Of a stretch of DNA of 64,000 nucleotides, positions 10,161-22,055 are shown in pieces. A program made the position numbers and the translations under genes. The stretch lies in the NCBI RefSeq assembly GCF_000941075.1, contig NZ_CP007229.1, positions 620,001-684,000 on the forward strand. The letters are read 5' to 3'. Under the pieces are notes generated by a model. That model was not told the origin of the DNA. It searched no databases and saw only the letters and a list, made by a program, of their open reading frames with translations. Every line of letters starts with the position of its first letter. The stretch's first letter is position 1. The stretch comes from Mesomycoplasma dispar (GTDB lineage: Bacteria > Bacillota_I > Bacilli_A > Mycoplasmatales > Metamycoplasmataceae).

Positions 10161-11999
10161 ATGAAAAAATTTTTTAAAAATTCACTAATTCTATCTTCAA
10201 TTAGCCTGCCTCTTCTTTTTATTTCCTGTATTGAAAAGGAAAAAGAAGACCTAAATAAAAGGGTTTTTTCAAATTCAGAGGCAACAGAAAAATACCAATT
10301 ACTAAAAGAAATTCTGAATATGCCGCTAGCAATCGAGCAAAACGATATTGCTAGTTATAATTTCTCAACCCTTATTAATGAATTTGGTAAAACTCCGGCA
10401 GACGCTAATAAACCTAAAAAACCAAATGAACCTAATTTTCAGCGTTTTTTACAAAACGAACCTAAAGATGTTATCCTAAAAAAAATAAGTGCAATTGCAA
10501 AAGACCCAAAATTTCCTGAAATAGTTAAAAAGTTTTATACAGGAACTTCCTATTTATCAGCTAGTGAATTTTTCGAAAAATGAAAAGAATCACAGAAAAA
10601 ATATTTAGAATCTACCGATTTAAAAGCAACGCCCGATTTTGTGCCTTTAAGATATGGTTCTGGTTTTTCAATTAAAAATCCGGAACTAGATCAAAATTAT
10701 TTATTTTATAAAACTATTAACGCTTTTGCTAAATTTTTTATAAAAAATTCTGCTAATGAACCAGAATATCCGCCGCGAATCCCGATTCCCCCTAGTTTCC
10801 CTCCTGCTATGCCGCCAGTTCCAGCGCCTCCACCTACAGATTCTGAGTCAAAAACCCCACCTAATACAGAAAAACCACCTAAAACATCTGATAGTCAAAA
10901 AAACGATGGCAAAGATAAAGGTCAAATCAAACCTGTTTTACAAAAACAAGAAACAAAAACAAAATATAGACGGCCAATTCCAGTGCCAATTCCAGCTATT
11001 CAGTTTATTGTAAATGGAATTTTATCAGCAACAACCCAGCCAGTTCCAAATGCTTATTGATGGAATTATAATTATAAAATTCTAAATCTTATCGCATCAA
11101 GAATAGAAAGTCAAACAGGCAAAGAATTAGATTGAGATTTGCCAATATTAGGTGATAAAAATTTTAAGAAAAAATTAGAACTTACTCAAAAACTAGAAAA
11201 ATATACGATAATTGGTAAAGACGGTCGAAAATACAAAGTTCAACCAAGACCATTTTTCCTAATTGATGATAAAACTTTTGTCGATAAATCGACAAATAAG
11301 ATTAAAAACGTACTTTATAGACTTTATTGAATAATTGATCAAAATACCGATTCTAATTCCGAAGACGGTAAAAAAGATGAGCAAAACAGGAATTCTGCGC
11401 AATCACAACAGGGAAATTCGGAAAAAAAACAACAAAATGTGGAAAAAGATAAGAAAACTAGCGAAAAAAGTCCAGTAAATCAAAAATTTGAATCAATGGC
11501 ACAACTTTTTGCTAGCTCAAAACAATTAAAAAACATAAATAATCAACAAAATGAAAATCAACAAAATCAATCAGAACCTCCTAAACCTGAAGAACCAAAA
11601 GTTCAAGGCCCTCAACCAAAACCTGATGATAATGAAGAACAGGAAGAACAAATTGGTTTTGTTGATGACATTAGTAAATACAAATTTACTGATAAAATTC
11701 AAAAATGACCTTTTGATAATTCAAACAATTTCTCAAGAGGCGGGCTTTATAGCGCAAGTTTGCTAGAATTAGAAGCAGAAATGAAAAAACAAGACCCTAA
11801 TAATCCTAATCTTTTTTATGTAGAAAGACATATCGATATTAACGGTTTTTTAACAAAAGGTAAACTTTTACCATATCAACCGATCGATCTAGAAAATAAT
11901 TTAGAATCTTTATCACTTTATGATAAATACAATCAATTTATCCAAGCTGGTCAAATACAGCAACAATTTCTCATAATCAATCCAGAAAATCTTGAATAA
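10161..11999 (+). CDS. Proline-rich surface lipoprotein
   Basis: 612 residues. The signal peptide MKKFFKNSLILSSISLPLL ends in a lipobox FISC with the lipidated Cys at residue 23, so the mature protein should be anchored to the outside of the membrane. Around residues 197-225 there is a short Pro-run (PPRIPIPPSFPPAMPPVPAP), followed by a Lys/Gln/Thr-rich spacer. A second low-complexity stretch rich in Gln, Asn, Pro and Glu lies around residues 420-500. The rest looks globular, with repeated WNYNYKI/WPFDNS-like aromatic segments. Function unknown; surface exposure and low-complexity spacers suggest a host-interacting antigen. It ends 34 nt before the PEBP gene. Confidence 0.8.
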
Positions 12000-12033
12000 A
12001 TGAAGCAAAAAATTAACTTTTTTTATTAGAATT

Positions 12034-13260
12034 ATGATCAAAATTTATATCCCTGATGTCAAAAATGGTGTTTTAGACACCCAATTTGGAAATGGTAATT
12101 TAGGAAAAAAGTACCCTAATTCCGTCAATTTTCCCATAAAATGGGATAAAGTTAAAGGTGCTAAATCTTATGCGATTACTTTAATTGATTATGAAGCAAC
12201 TGCCGAGTTAGGTTTTATTTTTATCCATTGAGTTGCAGCAAACATTAAAAAAAATAAGATTAAATGGGATGATTCTTTCTCGCGACAAGATAAAATGTAT
12301 CAATTTGAAAATTCAATGACGAAATATGCAACTAGTTATTTGCTTGATGCGTTTTATCGCGAGCATCCTGATGGTGTTTATTTTGGGCCTCTGCCACCAG
12401 TTGAAGATCATAATTATCGTCTCGAAGTTTTTGCCCTTGATGTTGAAAATATAATTCCTGATGAATTGAAAGATAAACGACTTTTTTATGATGATTTTCT
12501 TGAATTAATCAAAAATCATGTAATTGATTATGGAATAAGTTCCTTTTTATACCGTTCGCATGGAAAGATGGAAAATAATTTGCTAGCAAAAAAAGAGATC
12601 AGTAAATCCGAACTAAATGCAGCTTTACCAAAAGATCAGCAGAATTTTTTCCTTGATTTTCAGCCAATTAACTTCAGTTCAAATGCATTAAGCCCAAGAA
12701 ATGGTGACTATCATCTTTTAGATCTTGAGTTTTTAGGTAAACAAGGTGCTAGCCCTTTTTTTAGTGCCCGTAATTTCGACCTTACAATTTATTCCGAATC
12801 GGAAAAAATTAAGGAATATGTTGTGATAATTTCCAGTTTTGCCGAGAATTACTCGCTCGGTGTCGGTCTTAATTCCTGAGTTCGTGTCGGCATTATCAAA
12901 GATCAAAATGATTATAAAACGATTTTAGCAGCAGGGAAAAATAATTTCGACCTTTTTGAAAGCGAATTTCCGATTCAAAACAGTTTTGCATCGTTTTGTG
13001 CAACGGCAATTGCAACAAAAGTTGGTGTTGATTCAACCGAAAAATTTGAATTTATTAAGGCAAAATACGGACTAGTTTACCTTCCAGGGCTCACAAACGG
13101 GCAAGGAAAATACCAAATCGAAATTTTCGGGCTTAATACATTAATTGACTGAAGTGAAATTGGACGCAGTTCACCAAAACCACTTAATTCTTTTGATGTA
13201 CTAAAAACAATTAAGGGCAAAATTATCGGTTATAACCGCACTTTTTTTAAATTAATTTAA
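12034..13260 (+). CDS. YbhB/YbcL (PEBP, Raf-kinase-inhibitor-like) family protein with C-terminal extension
   Basis: 408 residues. The N-terminal half has PEBP hallmarks: NFPIKWDKVKGAKSYAITLID (split at ~30-52), FIFIHWVAANI with the conserved ligand-site His (~66), and GPLPPVEDHNYRLEVFALD (~119-137). Bacterial PEBPs bind phospholipid head groups or act as inhibitors; the role here is unknown. At about twice the usual PEBP length, the second half (~residues 230-408) may be a degenerate second domain (AENYSLGVGLNSWVRVGI). There is no signal peptide and the ribosome binding site is weak. The last 19 codons lie in the 110-bp direct repeat bordering the element at 13313, so the gene end survived the insertion intact. 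Confidence 0.75.
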
Positions 13261-13312
13261 CAAAATTAGTTTAAAAAAAGTGTTTAAAATCATTGATTTT
13301 AACTTAAATAAT
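13203..13312. repeat. 110-bp direct repeat, left copy (target duplication)
   Basis: Identical as read to 13685-13794. The two copies abut the ends of the 372-bp element exactly. This copy holds the 3' end of the PEBP gene plus an orphan copy of the last mnmA codons. Confidence 0.92.
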
Positions 13313-13684
13313 CCTGAGTTTCCCAGTTAGTGGTATAATTAATTTGTAAATATCAAAAAACACTAACAAATAAGGATTTGTTTTAAAAAATAATAAGAAA
13401 AAAGTACTAACCTTTCATAACAATTATGATGTAATTATTTTAATAATAAAAATGTTAAAAAAGTTGTTCTTTTTTAGTTTTATAGTAAAAAACCTGATTT
13501 GTAAATGCATAATAACCTCTAATCAAAAATAAAAAGCGACTAGAAATGTATTTTGCTAGTAATGTTTGACAAAAATCCGGGTTATAAGTCGAAAAAATTG
13601 TTATGAAATAACGTTAAGTTCTAAAAAGATCACCTAAATTAGGAGGTCTTTTATAATTAAGCGTTTGTAACTGGGAAACTCAGG
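13313..13684. mobile_element. 372-bp MITE-like non-autonomous relative of the IS1634-type element
   Basis: Termini CCTGAGTTTCCCAGTTA and TAACTGGGAAACTCAGG are inverted repeats matching the ends of the IS1634-like element at 55109-56974. No transposase frame inside. It shares subterminal blocks with that IS (TTCATAACAATT near one end, its inverse near the other) and carries a terminator-like hairpin, AAAAGATCACCTAA...TTAGGAGGTCTTTT (~13625-13653). The centre is unrelated to the IS. It is an inverted-orientation relative of the element at 29209-29582. Movement in trans by the IS1634-type transposase is inferred. Confidence 0.88.
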
Positions 13685-13780
13685 AAAAACAATTAAGGGC
13701 AAAATTATCGGTTATAACCGCACTTTTTTTAAATTAATTTAACAAAATTAGTTTAAAAAAAGTGTTTAAAATCATTGATT

Positions 13781-13794
<14 letters not shown>
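13685..13794. repeat. 110-bp direct repeat, right copy (target duplication)
   Basis: Second copy of 13203-13312. It contains the real 3' end of mnmA (stop 13781-13783) and an orphan copy of the PEBP C-terminal codons. Confidence 0.92.
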
Positions 13795-14920
<1,126 letters not shown>

Positions 14921-14941
14921 TTATTTTATTGTTTCTTTTTC

Positions 14942-15814
14942 TTATTTTTTTGGTTTTGTAATTCAGAAAAAACTTGTAAAACGTTTGAATAATGTTTTAA
15001 TTTCACGGAAAATACTTCAATTAATTGACTTTATCCCAAAAACATTAATATAAAAAAGCGAAAGTCAATATGGAAGAAAAACAACCGAAAAAGCCATAAA
15101 TAGATTTAGCAAAATCACAATTGTATTATTCCCACCTGAATAAAAAAACGGGTGTAAAAAATTTAGAAAAGGATAAATTGTAAGTCCAGTATAGAAAAAG
15201 ACAATATTTTTTTCAGCTTCAATTTCAGTTTTTTTAAACTCAGGAGCAATTCATTGTCTAATTGTGAAAAAATATAAAAGTAGGCAAAATAAATAATAAC
15301 AAATTGAATAAATAACACCAAAACTAAGCCCTAATTTATTAACTGGAAATTCCTTGCGGAATCAAAAAAGGACAAGAATTGCAAAAACGGGATGAATTAG
15401 GTGAACCGTTGATGTTGTTAGAAAAACAACAAAACTCATATTCAAATTTCAGGCGATTACGGTTCAAAAAATTATTAAAACGATGGTTAAAATCACTGTA
15501 AAAACGAATAAAATTTGAAATTTCCGTTCAGTTGCGTTTAAGACGAAACTAAATAAAACAAGTCCATAAATTAAATTTGATTGGTAGGTGAGATAAAAAA
15601 AAGCGCTAAAATTTTGAAAATAATTGCTAAAACTAATGAAATAAAATTTATCAACAACAAATTCTTGGCGATTTCTAATCATCGAATAACCGATGAGTGA
15701 GATTGTAATTGCAAGAATAATTAATGAAAAAACAAGCGCAGTTTTTCGCTCTCTCTTCCAAGCAGAAAAATGATCAAGTTTTGTTGACAAAAACGAGTTA
15801 TTATTTTCAATCAT
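14942..15814 (-). CDS. Polytopic membrane protein, mycoplasma-specific
   Basis: 290 residues with about seven hydrophobic segments: ALVFSLIILAITISLIGYS (~25-43), NLIYGLVLFSFVL (~80), FQILFVFTVILTIVLIIFW (~97-116), MSFVVFLTTSTVHLIHPVF, ILVLFWF, YSICYYLFCLLLYFFT and a final FLNFLHPFF segment; the tail is basic. A His in TVHLIHP and aromatic pairs such as YQSNLIYG recur in membrane families such as DUF1600, to which this could belong; I cannot confirm that. It ends 28 nt before the mnmA start on the same strand, so the two are probably co-transcribed. Function unknown. Confidence 0.65.
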
Positions 15815-15873
15815 AGTACCAAAATATTAATCTTATATTATATAACAAAAATTTTTTAAAATTGAAAAAAAAT

Positions 15874-15888
15874 GATTTTTTACTAACA
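15874..15888. repeat. 15-bp direct repeat left of IS3-family element
   Basis: GATTTTTTACTAACA, repeated at 17293-17307 immediately outside the other end of the element. Possibly a target duplication, though longer than the 3-5 bp usual for IS3. Confidence 0.55.
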
Positions 15889-17292
15889 TAAATTAGTAGA
15901 AAAAAATGAGACACACCAAGAGAGGTGTGTTTTTTTATGAAACAAAATAAATTTTCAATTAATGAAAAAATCAAATATATCAAAATCGCTGAATCGCAAG
16001 GATTCAAAAGTGCGACTATACATTTTGCAAACGAGTTTCGTGAAATTTATAAAAATAAATCAGTTAATAAAAAATCGCAAAAAGAGGGTTTTTTACAGAC
16101 ATATGCGAATAATTTAATTCGAAACTGACAAAAAAAGTATTATAATTATGGTATGAACGGATTAATTAGCACACGTGGTAAAAATAAATCACCACGTAAG
16201 TCAAAAAAACAATACACAATTAACGATCTTTCGGAAAATGACCGCGGAATTTATCAAGAAATAATGGAAAACGTCCTTAGAAGATACGGGATTGATCCTG
16301 CAATTGTAATGGACGAACTTAAAAAGCGAAAACAAGAAGCAGAAAAAGATAAGGATCAAATCGAAAATTCAACAAGACTTTGCAGCGTTTTAAAAGTTAA
16401 TCGCACATCGATTTATCGCAAAATAAAGGTGAAAAAATCACCAAAAGAAATGGTATACAGTAAAGAATTACTTGATTGAATTCTTGAAAGTTTTAATTTT
16501 AACAGAAAAGTAAAAGGTCGAGATAATTTGTATAATGTATACAAAAATCAAGGAAATAATATAAGCACATATGTTTTTCAAAAACACTATGAACATTTAG
16601 GGATAAAATCGATTGCTTACAAAAAACAAAGTAAAAATGCGCCAAAAGAAGCTAAATTTTCGCGGATTTGAGCCGAAGATCATATCAAAGGACAATTTGA
16701 ATCTAAAAATTTTGGTGAAAAATGATTTGCTGATATTAAATTTATAAGAATTGGCGATGATTTTTATTTTTTGCATTCAATAATTGAAACAAAATCTAAT
16801 TATTTGCTAAATTTTTCAATTTCCAAGACTAGATTTTCAGAAGAAACAATAAAATTAGTAAAAGAAACAATCAAAAAACACAAAATTACACCTAAATTTT
16901 TCCATTCAGATCATGGAGTTGAATATGCTAACCACCGATTTGCTCAATTTTTAAAAGAAAACAACATTCAACAATCAATGTCGCCAAAAGGAAACGCGCT
17001 TGCAAACCGCCCGATTGAATACTTTTATGCTATTTTACAAAGAGAATACTTGAATGTTGAGGGTAAAATTTTTGAAAACCTTGAAGATGCCCATCAAAAA
17101 ATCAGCTCATTTGTTAAATGATACAATAAAACTAGAGTGCAAAGTTGCCTTTCATATTTGAGTCCAAATTCTCATTTTGAACAATTTGGTGCTCAAAAAA
17201 ATTTTCACAATTTTGGAGAATAAAAAATAATAAAAATTTGTTTTAAAAATAATTAAAAATAATGATGTGTCTCATTTTCCTATACTAACTTA
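15889..17292 (+). mobile_element. Intact IS3-family insertion sequence (1404 bp)
   Basis: Ends are imperfect inverted repeats: TAAATTAGTAGAAAAAAATG... on the left and, reading in from the right, TAAGTTAGTATAGGAAAATG..., both continuing into GAGACACA. Two decayed relatives (38470 and 42410) start with the same TAAATTAGTATA, which supports the boundary. One transposase gene fills the element. Confidence 0.8.
15937..17223 (+). CDS. IS3-family (IS150-like) transposase, single reading frame
   Basis: 428 residues starting MKQNKFSINEKIKYIKIAE. The N-terminal half is a helix-turn-helix/helical DNA-binding region (~1-110) and a coiled helix (~120-160). The C-terminal half is an rve integrase core: EKWFADIKFIRIG (first Asp ~266), FFHSDHGVEYANHRFAQFL (second Asp ~326), NRPIEYFYAILQREYL (Glu ~357), then WYNKTRVQSCLSYLSP. 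IS3 elements usually need a -1 frameshift between orfA and orfB; here both halves are in one frame. All three DDE residues are present, so it may be active. Confidence 0.88.
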
Positions 17293-17307
17293 GATTTTTT
17301 ACTAACA
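17293..17307. repeat. 15-bp direct repeat right of IS3-family element
   Basis: GATTTTTTACTAACA, matching 15874-15888. Confidence 0.55.
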
Positions 17308-17389
17308 ATTTTTACTTTTAATTCCGTTTGCAGCCAAAGTATCGTAACTAAAACAGCAATTTCCGTGTTTTTTCTTAATTAACAGTTCT

Positions 17390-17434
17390 AAAAAACTAAA
17401 AAAGAAGCAAAATTCACTTCTTTTTTAGTTTTTT
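17390..17434 (-). terminator. Strong stem-loop terminator after tkt
   Basis: An 18-bp perfect stem, AAAAAACTAAAAAAGAAG (17390-17407) with CTTCTTTTTTAGTTTTTT (17417-17434), loop of 9. It lies 36 nt beyond the tkt stop and has T/A-runs on both sides, so it may work in both directions. Confidence 0.85.
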
Positions 17435-17469
17435 ATTGCGCTTTTTTATTTTTTTGAATAAATTTGTTA

Positions 17470-19317
17470 CTAAACAATTATTTTTTTAATTTTTTCAACT
17501 AATTTTTCAGTTGTAAAACCAATTTTTTCTAATATTTGATCACCAGGAGCGGAAAAACCGAAGTCATCATGTCCAAAATTATATTTTGCGTGAACTTTTC
17601 AACCAAAAGTTGTTGCTAATTCTAATGAAATTGCAAAATTTGGATCTCAAATTGGTGTATTTTGCCAATTTGATAAAGAAATTAAATTAAGATCTAAATT
17701 TTTAGCAATTTCATCAGCTAGACCAAGTTCGGATCCAGTTGCAATAATTGCTCATTGTGAATTAGTTTTTCGAACCAAATAAGCACCGTTTTTAAAGCCT
17801 TTTTTGCATGAATCAAAAGATTTAATGTTCTGACGGGATAAAATTATCGCACTTGGTTGGTCTTTTTTTGTTAGCGCAAGCTCATAAGCGCTTTTAAGTT
17901 CGTTTTCATCCCCTGGACGATAAACTCCAAGGTTTGGCACAGATCTTAACATTGCAAGTTGCTCTACTGGTTCGTGAGTCGGTCCATCTTCACCAACCAT
18001 TAAAGAATCGTGACTAAAAATGTAACTTACAGGTAATTTCATAATCGCTGATAATCTAAGTGCTGGTTTTAAATAATCGGCAAAAACAAAAAAAGTTGAA
18101 ACAAAAGGTCGTAAAACTGAATGTAAGGCGATTCCGTTGGCGATTGAAGCCATCGCAAATTCACGTACACCAAACATTAAATTTCGCCCTTGGTAATTTT
18201 TGCTACTAAAAATTCCATCAGAACCTTTGGCTTTTGTTGAAACTGATAAATCAGCAGAACCACCGATTCAATAAGGAAGATGTTGGGAAATATAGTCTAA
18301 AATTTTTCCAGAACTATTTCTAGTTGCTTGATTTTTGGCAAGATCTAAGTCAATTTTAAAATCAATATTCTCACCTTTTTTCAGAAATTCAGCGAGTTCA
18401 TTAGAAAGTTTAAAGTTCTTTTTTTTCTCAAAAGTTCTATTTCCTAATGTGTTTTTTCAATGTTCTTTGACTTCATTTCCAAGATAGAAATCACTATTTT
18501 CTCAGCCAAGATTTTTTTTCAAAGTAAGAATGTCTTCCCCAAGCGGAGCGCCGTGGACATCGCTGGTTTTTTCCTTGCTACTTCCTTCGCCAATTATTGT
18601 TTTAATTTCAATAAAACTTGGTTTATTTGCTGCTTTTGCTCGCGAAATTGCTTCTGAAATTAAATTTACATCATTTTCTTGAACTAATTGGTAGAATAAA
18701 CCTTGCGATTCAATTCGTTTTTGGACATTTTCGCTAAAAACAACATCAAGTGGTGAATCAAGTTGAACATCGTTTGAATCATAAAGGACGATGAAATTTT
18801 TTAAATTTAAATGCCCCGCAAGCGAAAGCGCTTCATAAGAAATACCCTCTTGCAAATCGCCATCACCACATAAAACATAGGTATAATGGTCGATTTCTTT
18901 AAATTTAGAGTTCAAATGCGCTTGTGCCAAAGCGATTCCAACTCCCATCGCAACACCCTGACCAAGTGGACCTGTTGTTGCTTCAACTCCAAGTGTATGT
19001 CCATATTCGGGATGACCTGGAGTTTTTGATCCTAACTGACGGAAATTTTCAAGATCTTCTTGCGCTAACAAACCTAAACTATATAATAAGGAATATAAAA
19101 GTCCAGATGCATGACCTGCTGATAAAATAAAACGATCACGGTTGATTCAATTAGGATCGCTGACATCAAAATTCATATGGTCGCGATAAAGCGCATAAAC
19201 CATTTTAGCAGCAGATAAAATTACTCCAGGATGACCAGAATTTGCCTTATTAACAGCGGCAACACCGTGCATTTTTAAGGAATTTACTACTATTTCATCG
19301 ATATTTTTTTTTACCAT
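17470..19317 (-). CDS. tkt: Transketolase
   Basis: 615 residues. A thiamine-diphosphate enzyme transferring two-carbon units in the non-oxidative pentose phosphate pathway, linking D-xylulose 5-phosphate (the ula product) to glycolysis. Motifs: [14 protein letters not shown] near residue 25, [12 protein letters not shown] (~114-125), the ThDP/Mg signature [20 protein letters not shown] with the distal Asn ~27 residues later (YDSND), and [20 protein letters not shown] (~430) in the pyrimidine domain. About 40 residues shorter than enterobacterial enzymes. Start is 2 nt beyond the efp stop, so efp-tkt is an operon. Confidence 0.94.
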
Positions 19318-19318
19318 T

Positions 19319-19885
19319 TTAGTTTTTATCCCCCCGCGATACGTATTTTCCGTCCTCTGTTGAAATAATTACACTTTCACCCTCTTTGATAAACATTGGC
19401 ACATCGATTTCATATCCAGTTTCTAATGTTGCTCTTTTTGATGGGTTTGTGGTCGTATTTCCCTTAACGGCATCAAAAGTTGATGCAATTTTAAGTTCAA
19501 TTTTCGGTGGAAGTTCAATATCAAGAATTTCGTCGTTAAATTTCCGTAATTTTACTTTTGTACCTTCGACTAAAAAGTTTAATTCCCAACTAATTTTTGT
19601 ATTCTCAATTGCTACTTGCTCATAAGTGTTGTCATCCATTAACACAATGTTTGCGCCATCATTATAAAGAAATGACATCGAAATTTTCTCAATATGAGCT
19701 TTTTCAACTCTTTCGCCACCAGAAAAAGTTTTAATTGTGATCGCACCGGTACGCAAATTTTTAACTTTAGCTTTTAAATTTGCCTGACCGCGACCTTGTT
19801 TTGAATGCTGAGCTGAAATTACAACATAAATTTCTTTCTCAAATTCAAACGTAATTCCGGGACGAAATTCATTAACATTAATCAT
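19319..19885 (-). CDS. efp: Translation elongation factor P
   Basis: 188 residues from the ATG at 19885, chosen because AAAAGGGAGGTGA lies just upstream; an in-frame ATG at 19909 would place that ribosome binding site inside the gene. EF-P relieves ribosome stalling at polyproline. It has the KOW-like N domain (MINVNEFRPGITFEFE), two OB domains (WELNFLVEGTKVKLRKFN) and the tail SRGDKN. The tip loop reads SKQGRGQAN, putting Arg at position 32 where Bacillus and E. coli have a modified Lys. Confidence 0.94.
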   Translation of the reverse strand: MINVNEFRPGITFEFEKEIYVVISAQHSKQGRGQANLKAKVKNLRTGAITIKTFSGGERVEKAHIEKISMSFLYNDGANIVLMDDNTYEQVAIENTKISWELNFLVEGTKVKLRKFNDEILDIELPPKIELKIASTFDAVKGNTTTNPSKRATLETGYEIDVPMFIKEGESVIISTEDGKYVSRGDKN

Positions 19886-19928
19886 TTCACCTCCCTTTTC
19901 ATTGGCCAAAGTAATAAAACATTCATAA

Positions 19929-19934
19929 ATTATA
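19929..19934 (-). promoter_or_regulatory. -10 box of efp-tkt operon
   Basis: TATAAT on the minus strand within GCTATAATTTATG, about 44 nt before the efp ATG. Confidence 0.5.
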
Positions 19935-20021
19935 GCATAAATTAAGAAATTAGGAAGAGAAATATAAGCACTAAATTTGTTTTTAAAAAAGAAAAAATTA
20001 TGGTTTTATTGTTTTTTAGTC

Positions 20022-20027
20022 TATAAT
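20022..20027 (+). promoter_or_regulatory. -10 box of membrane module copy A
   Basis: TATAAT in TCTATAATGTAAT, 26 nt upstream of the GTG at 20053. The same TTTTTTA(G/C)T...TATAAT arrangement stands before copy B (35261-35266). Confidence 0.5.
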
Positions 20028-20052
20028 GTAATAAAATATTACATAAGGGAAA

Positions 20053-20559
20053 GTGAAAAAAATTTTATTAAATATAAATTATATCACATCAGTTTCTAAT
20101 GTTGTGAGCGCTGCTGCCACTAATAATCATAGCAGTCTTGAAATTAACCAGCAAATTTCTGAATTCATTAATAATATTCAAACTGAAGATTTTGCAGAAC
20201 TTAACAAAATTAGTGAACAAATTGTTGATAAAAAGATCTCTGCAACAAAATTATCTAAACAAATTTCAAAAGAAGATTTTATTAAACTTTTAACAAAATT
20301 TGTTGAAAAAACAAATTTAAAAGACCAATTAACAAAAGAACAAAAAGAAAAATTAATAGAAAATATCAACGATCAGCATTTAAAATTATTCCAAAAGGAT
20401 GTTAAAAAAATTGCTCTTGAATTCAAAAAAGAGGTAAAAAAGAACAAGGAAGTAAATCCGTGAGTGAACAGGAATTTAAAATTTTCGATCAGTTATTTCA
20501 TATTCGGTTTATGGAGTTTGGTTTCTTCATTTTATTGATTTTTTTTAATATCTCAATAA
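20053..20559 (+). pseudogene. Truncated copy of the coiled-coil two-TM protein (module copy A, gene 1)
   Basis: GTG start with GGGAA upstream. The first ~133 residues match the 455-residue protein at 35308-36675 almost residue for residue (SSLEINQQISEFIN, LTKEQKEKLIENINDQHLK). Homology stops at KKNKE; about 1 kb including the membrane pair and C-terminal domain is deleted. If UGA at 20461 is Trp, translation runs out of register through gene 2's start to a TAA at 20557. The leader is AT-rich and weakly hydrophobic. The remaining fragment could still be expressed as a helical peptide, but as a gene it is broken. Confidence 0.75.
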
Positions 20560-21245
20560 TTTTGAAATTTTTAGGACACAAATTTTTAATTAACTTTTAT
20601 TTCCGTAAAGTTTTTAAATTTTTTCTAAAACTAGAAGAAAAAGAAAAACTTGAAATTAACCAAATTTTTTTATTGGGGTATGAAAAAGCAAAAGAAATAA
20701 TTTCAAAAAATAAATTAAAAATCAAAATTTTAACAATAATCATTTCCTTGATAGTTCTATCGGAAATTACTTTTTTCATTTTATACAAAATCTACATATA
20801 TCATCCAAAAATCTTTTTGTTTATACACCCTGAATCTTTTGTTTTACTCACATTTCAAACAATTTTCCTACCATTATTTATCTATTTTCGATTGTCTGTT
20901 AGAAAAAAATTACTGATAAAATTTGAAGAAAAGATTAAAAATTTTAATTTTGTTGTAGGCGATAACTACTTTTTTGATGAAGACTATGAAAATTTTGAGC
21001 TTCCAGAGACGAAAATACCACGAAAAAGTGGTAATTTACATAGTAAAAATGATTATTATCCACTTAGTTTTATAATTCTTAGAAAATATTTTTATCTTTG
21101 AAAGCTAAAAACTGATGAATTGATTAATTTATACTACTTTTTAATTTGAGGCTCACATCTCCAAGAATCTGATACCACAACTACTTCTTATCAATTTCTA
21201 TATAAGGATTTTGTCACCGTTTTAAAAAATGAGAAAGGTCGATAA
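20460..21245 (+). CDS. Three-TM membrane protein (module copy A, gene 2)
   Basis: 261 residues from GTG 20460 with AAGGAAG just upstream; the deletion in gene 1 has placed this start next to the gene 1 remnant. Membrane segments: FGFFILLIFFNISIIL (~18-35), ILTIIISLIVLSEITFFILYK (~82-103), FVLLTFQTIFLPLFIYF (~122-138). Between and after them are conserved cytosolic-looking motifs: FYFRKVFKFFLKLE, ETKIPRKSGNLHSK, and a tail LYYFLIWGSHLQES...YKDFV. The copy at 36747 is about 75% identical by eye. Gene 3 shares YFRxVF and (F/L)IWGxH...DFV with it, so genes 2 and 3 are paralogous. Function unknown. Confidence 0.7.
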
Positions 21246-21247
21246 AA

Positions 21248-21964
21248 ATGCCATTTAATAGTTTTACAAGTGTTTTCATACTCACCTTTATCCCAATTTT
21301 AACTTTTTTAGCAATTTCAGGTTTAAATTTTTTTATTTGGTTCAAAGCAAGAACAAATTATTTTATTCGTAATGTTTTTAGGAGAATTAAAGTTCTTAAT
21401 AAAAATTTAGATATTCTAAATTGTAATTTTTTATTCCAAAAGGGATTATCAAAAGTTGGTGAAATTACAAGAAAAAACAATCAATATATAATTTTTAATT
21501 TAATTTTTTGCCTTGTTTTTTCAGTAAGTGAATTTACAATTTTTTGAATTTTATTCTTCGATCCAGAGAATTTATTTCTATTTATTTTTCTTCTAGGAAT
21601 GGCAAGTTTTTCAAAATTTTTATTTGCATTTCTAATTTTTGCTACCATTTATGTTAGTAAAAAAATGATTAAAACAGCAGAAAATCGCATTGAAAAGTGG
21701 AAGTTTGATAATAAAAGTTTCCATTTTGATCGAGAATACCAACCAAATGGCAAAAAAACAAAAAACCTAATCGCCTTTGTTAACCCAGGACAACGAGCAT
21801 TTCTTTTTTCAAGCGAATATTTCCAAAAACATTTAAAAAATTCTGGTTTTGAGATTTTCTATTTTATAATTTGAGGAATCCATTTCCCGTTTTTAAGAAA
21901 TGTCAAATTTGAATCACTTGATATTTACCAGGATTTTGTGAATTTATACAAGAAGGCGGGATAA
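21248..21964 (+). CDS. Three-TM membrane protein (module copy A, gene 3)
   Basis: 238 residues, ATG 2 nt after the gene 2 stop. Membrane segments: SVFILTFIPILTFLAISGLNFFIWF (split at ~8-32), IIFNLIFCLVFSVSEFTIFW (~82-101), LFIFLLGMASFSKFLFAFLIF (~112-132). The soluble tail has FDREYQPNGKKTKNLIAFVNPGQ and FYFIIWGIHFPFLRNVKFES. The copy at 37549 is similar in length and motifs. UGA Trp codons confirm that the two listed fragments are one gene. No recognised family; possibly forms a complex with gene 2 because of their shared ancestry and tight spacing. Confidence 0.7.
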
Positions 21965-22055
21965 TTTTAATTTTTTGTTATACTTAATTATTTAAAAATT
22001 TGACTTTGATAATTTTTAATGAAATAATTTTAGAAACAGGAAAAAATTTAATTAA

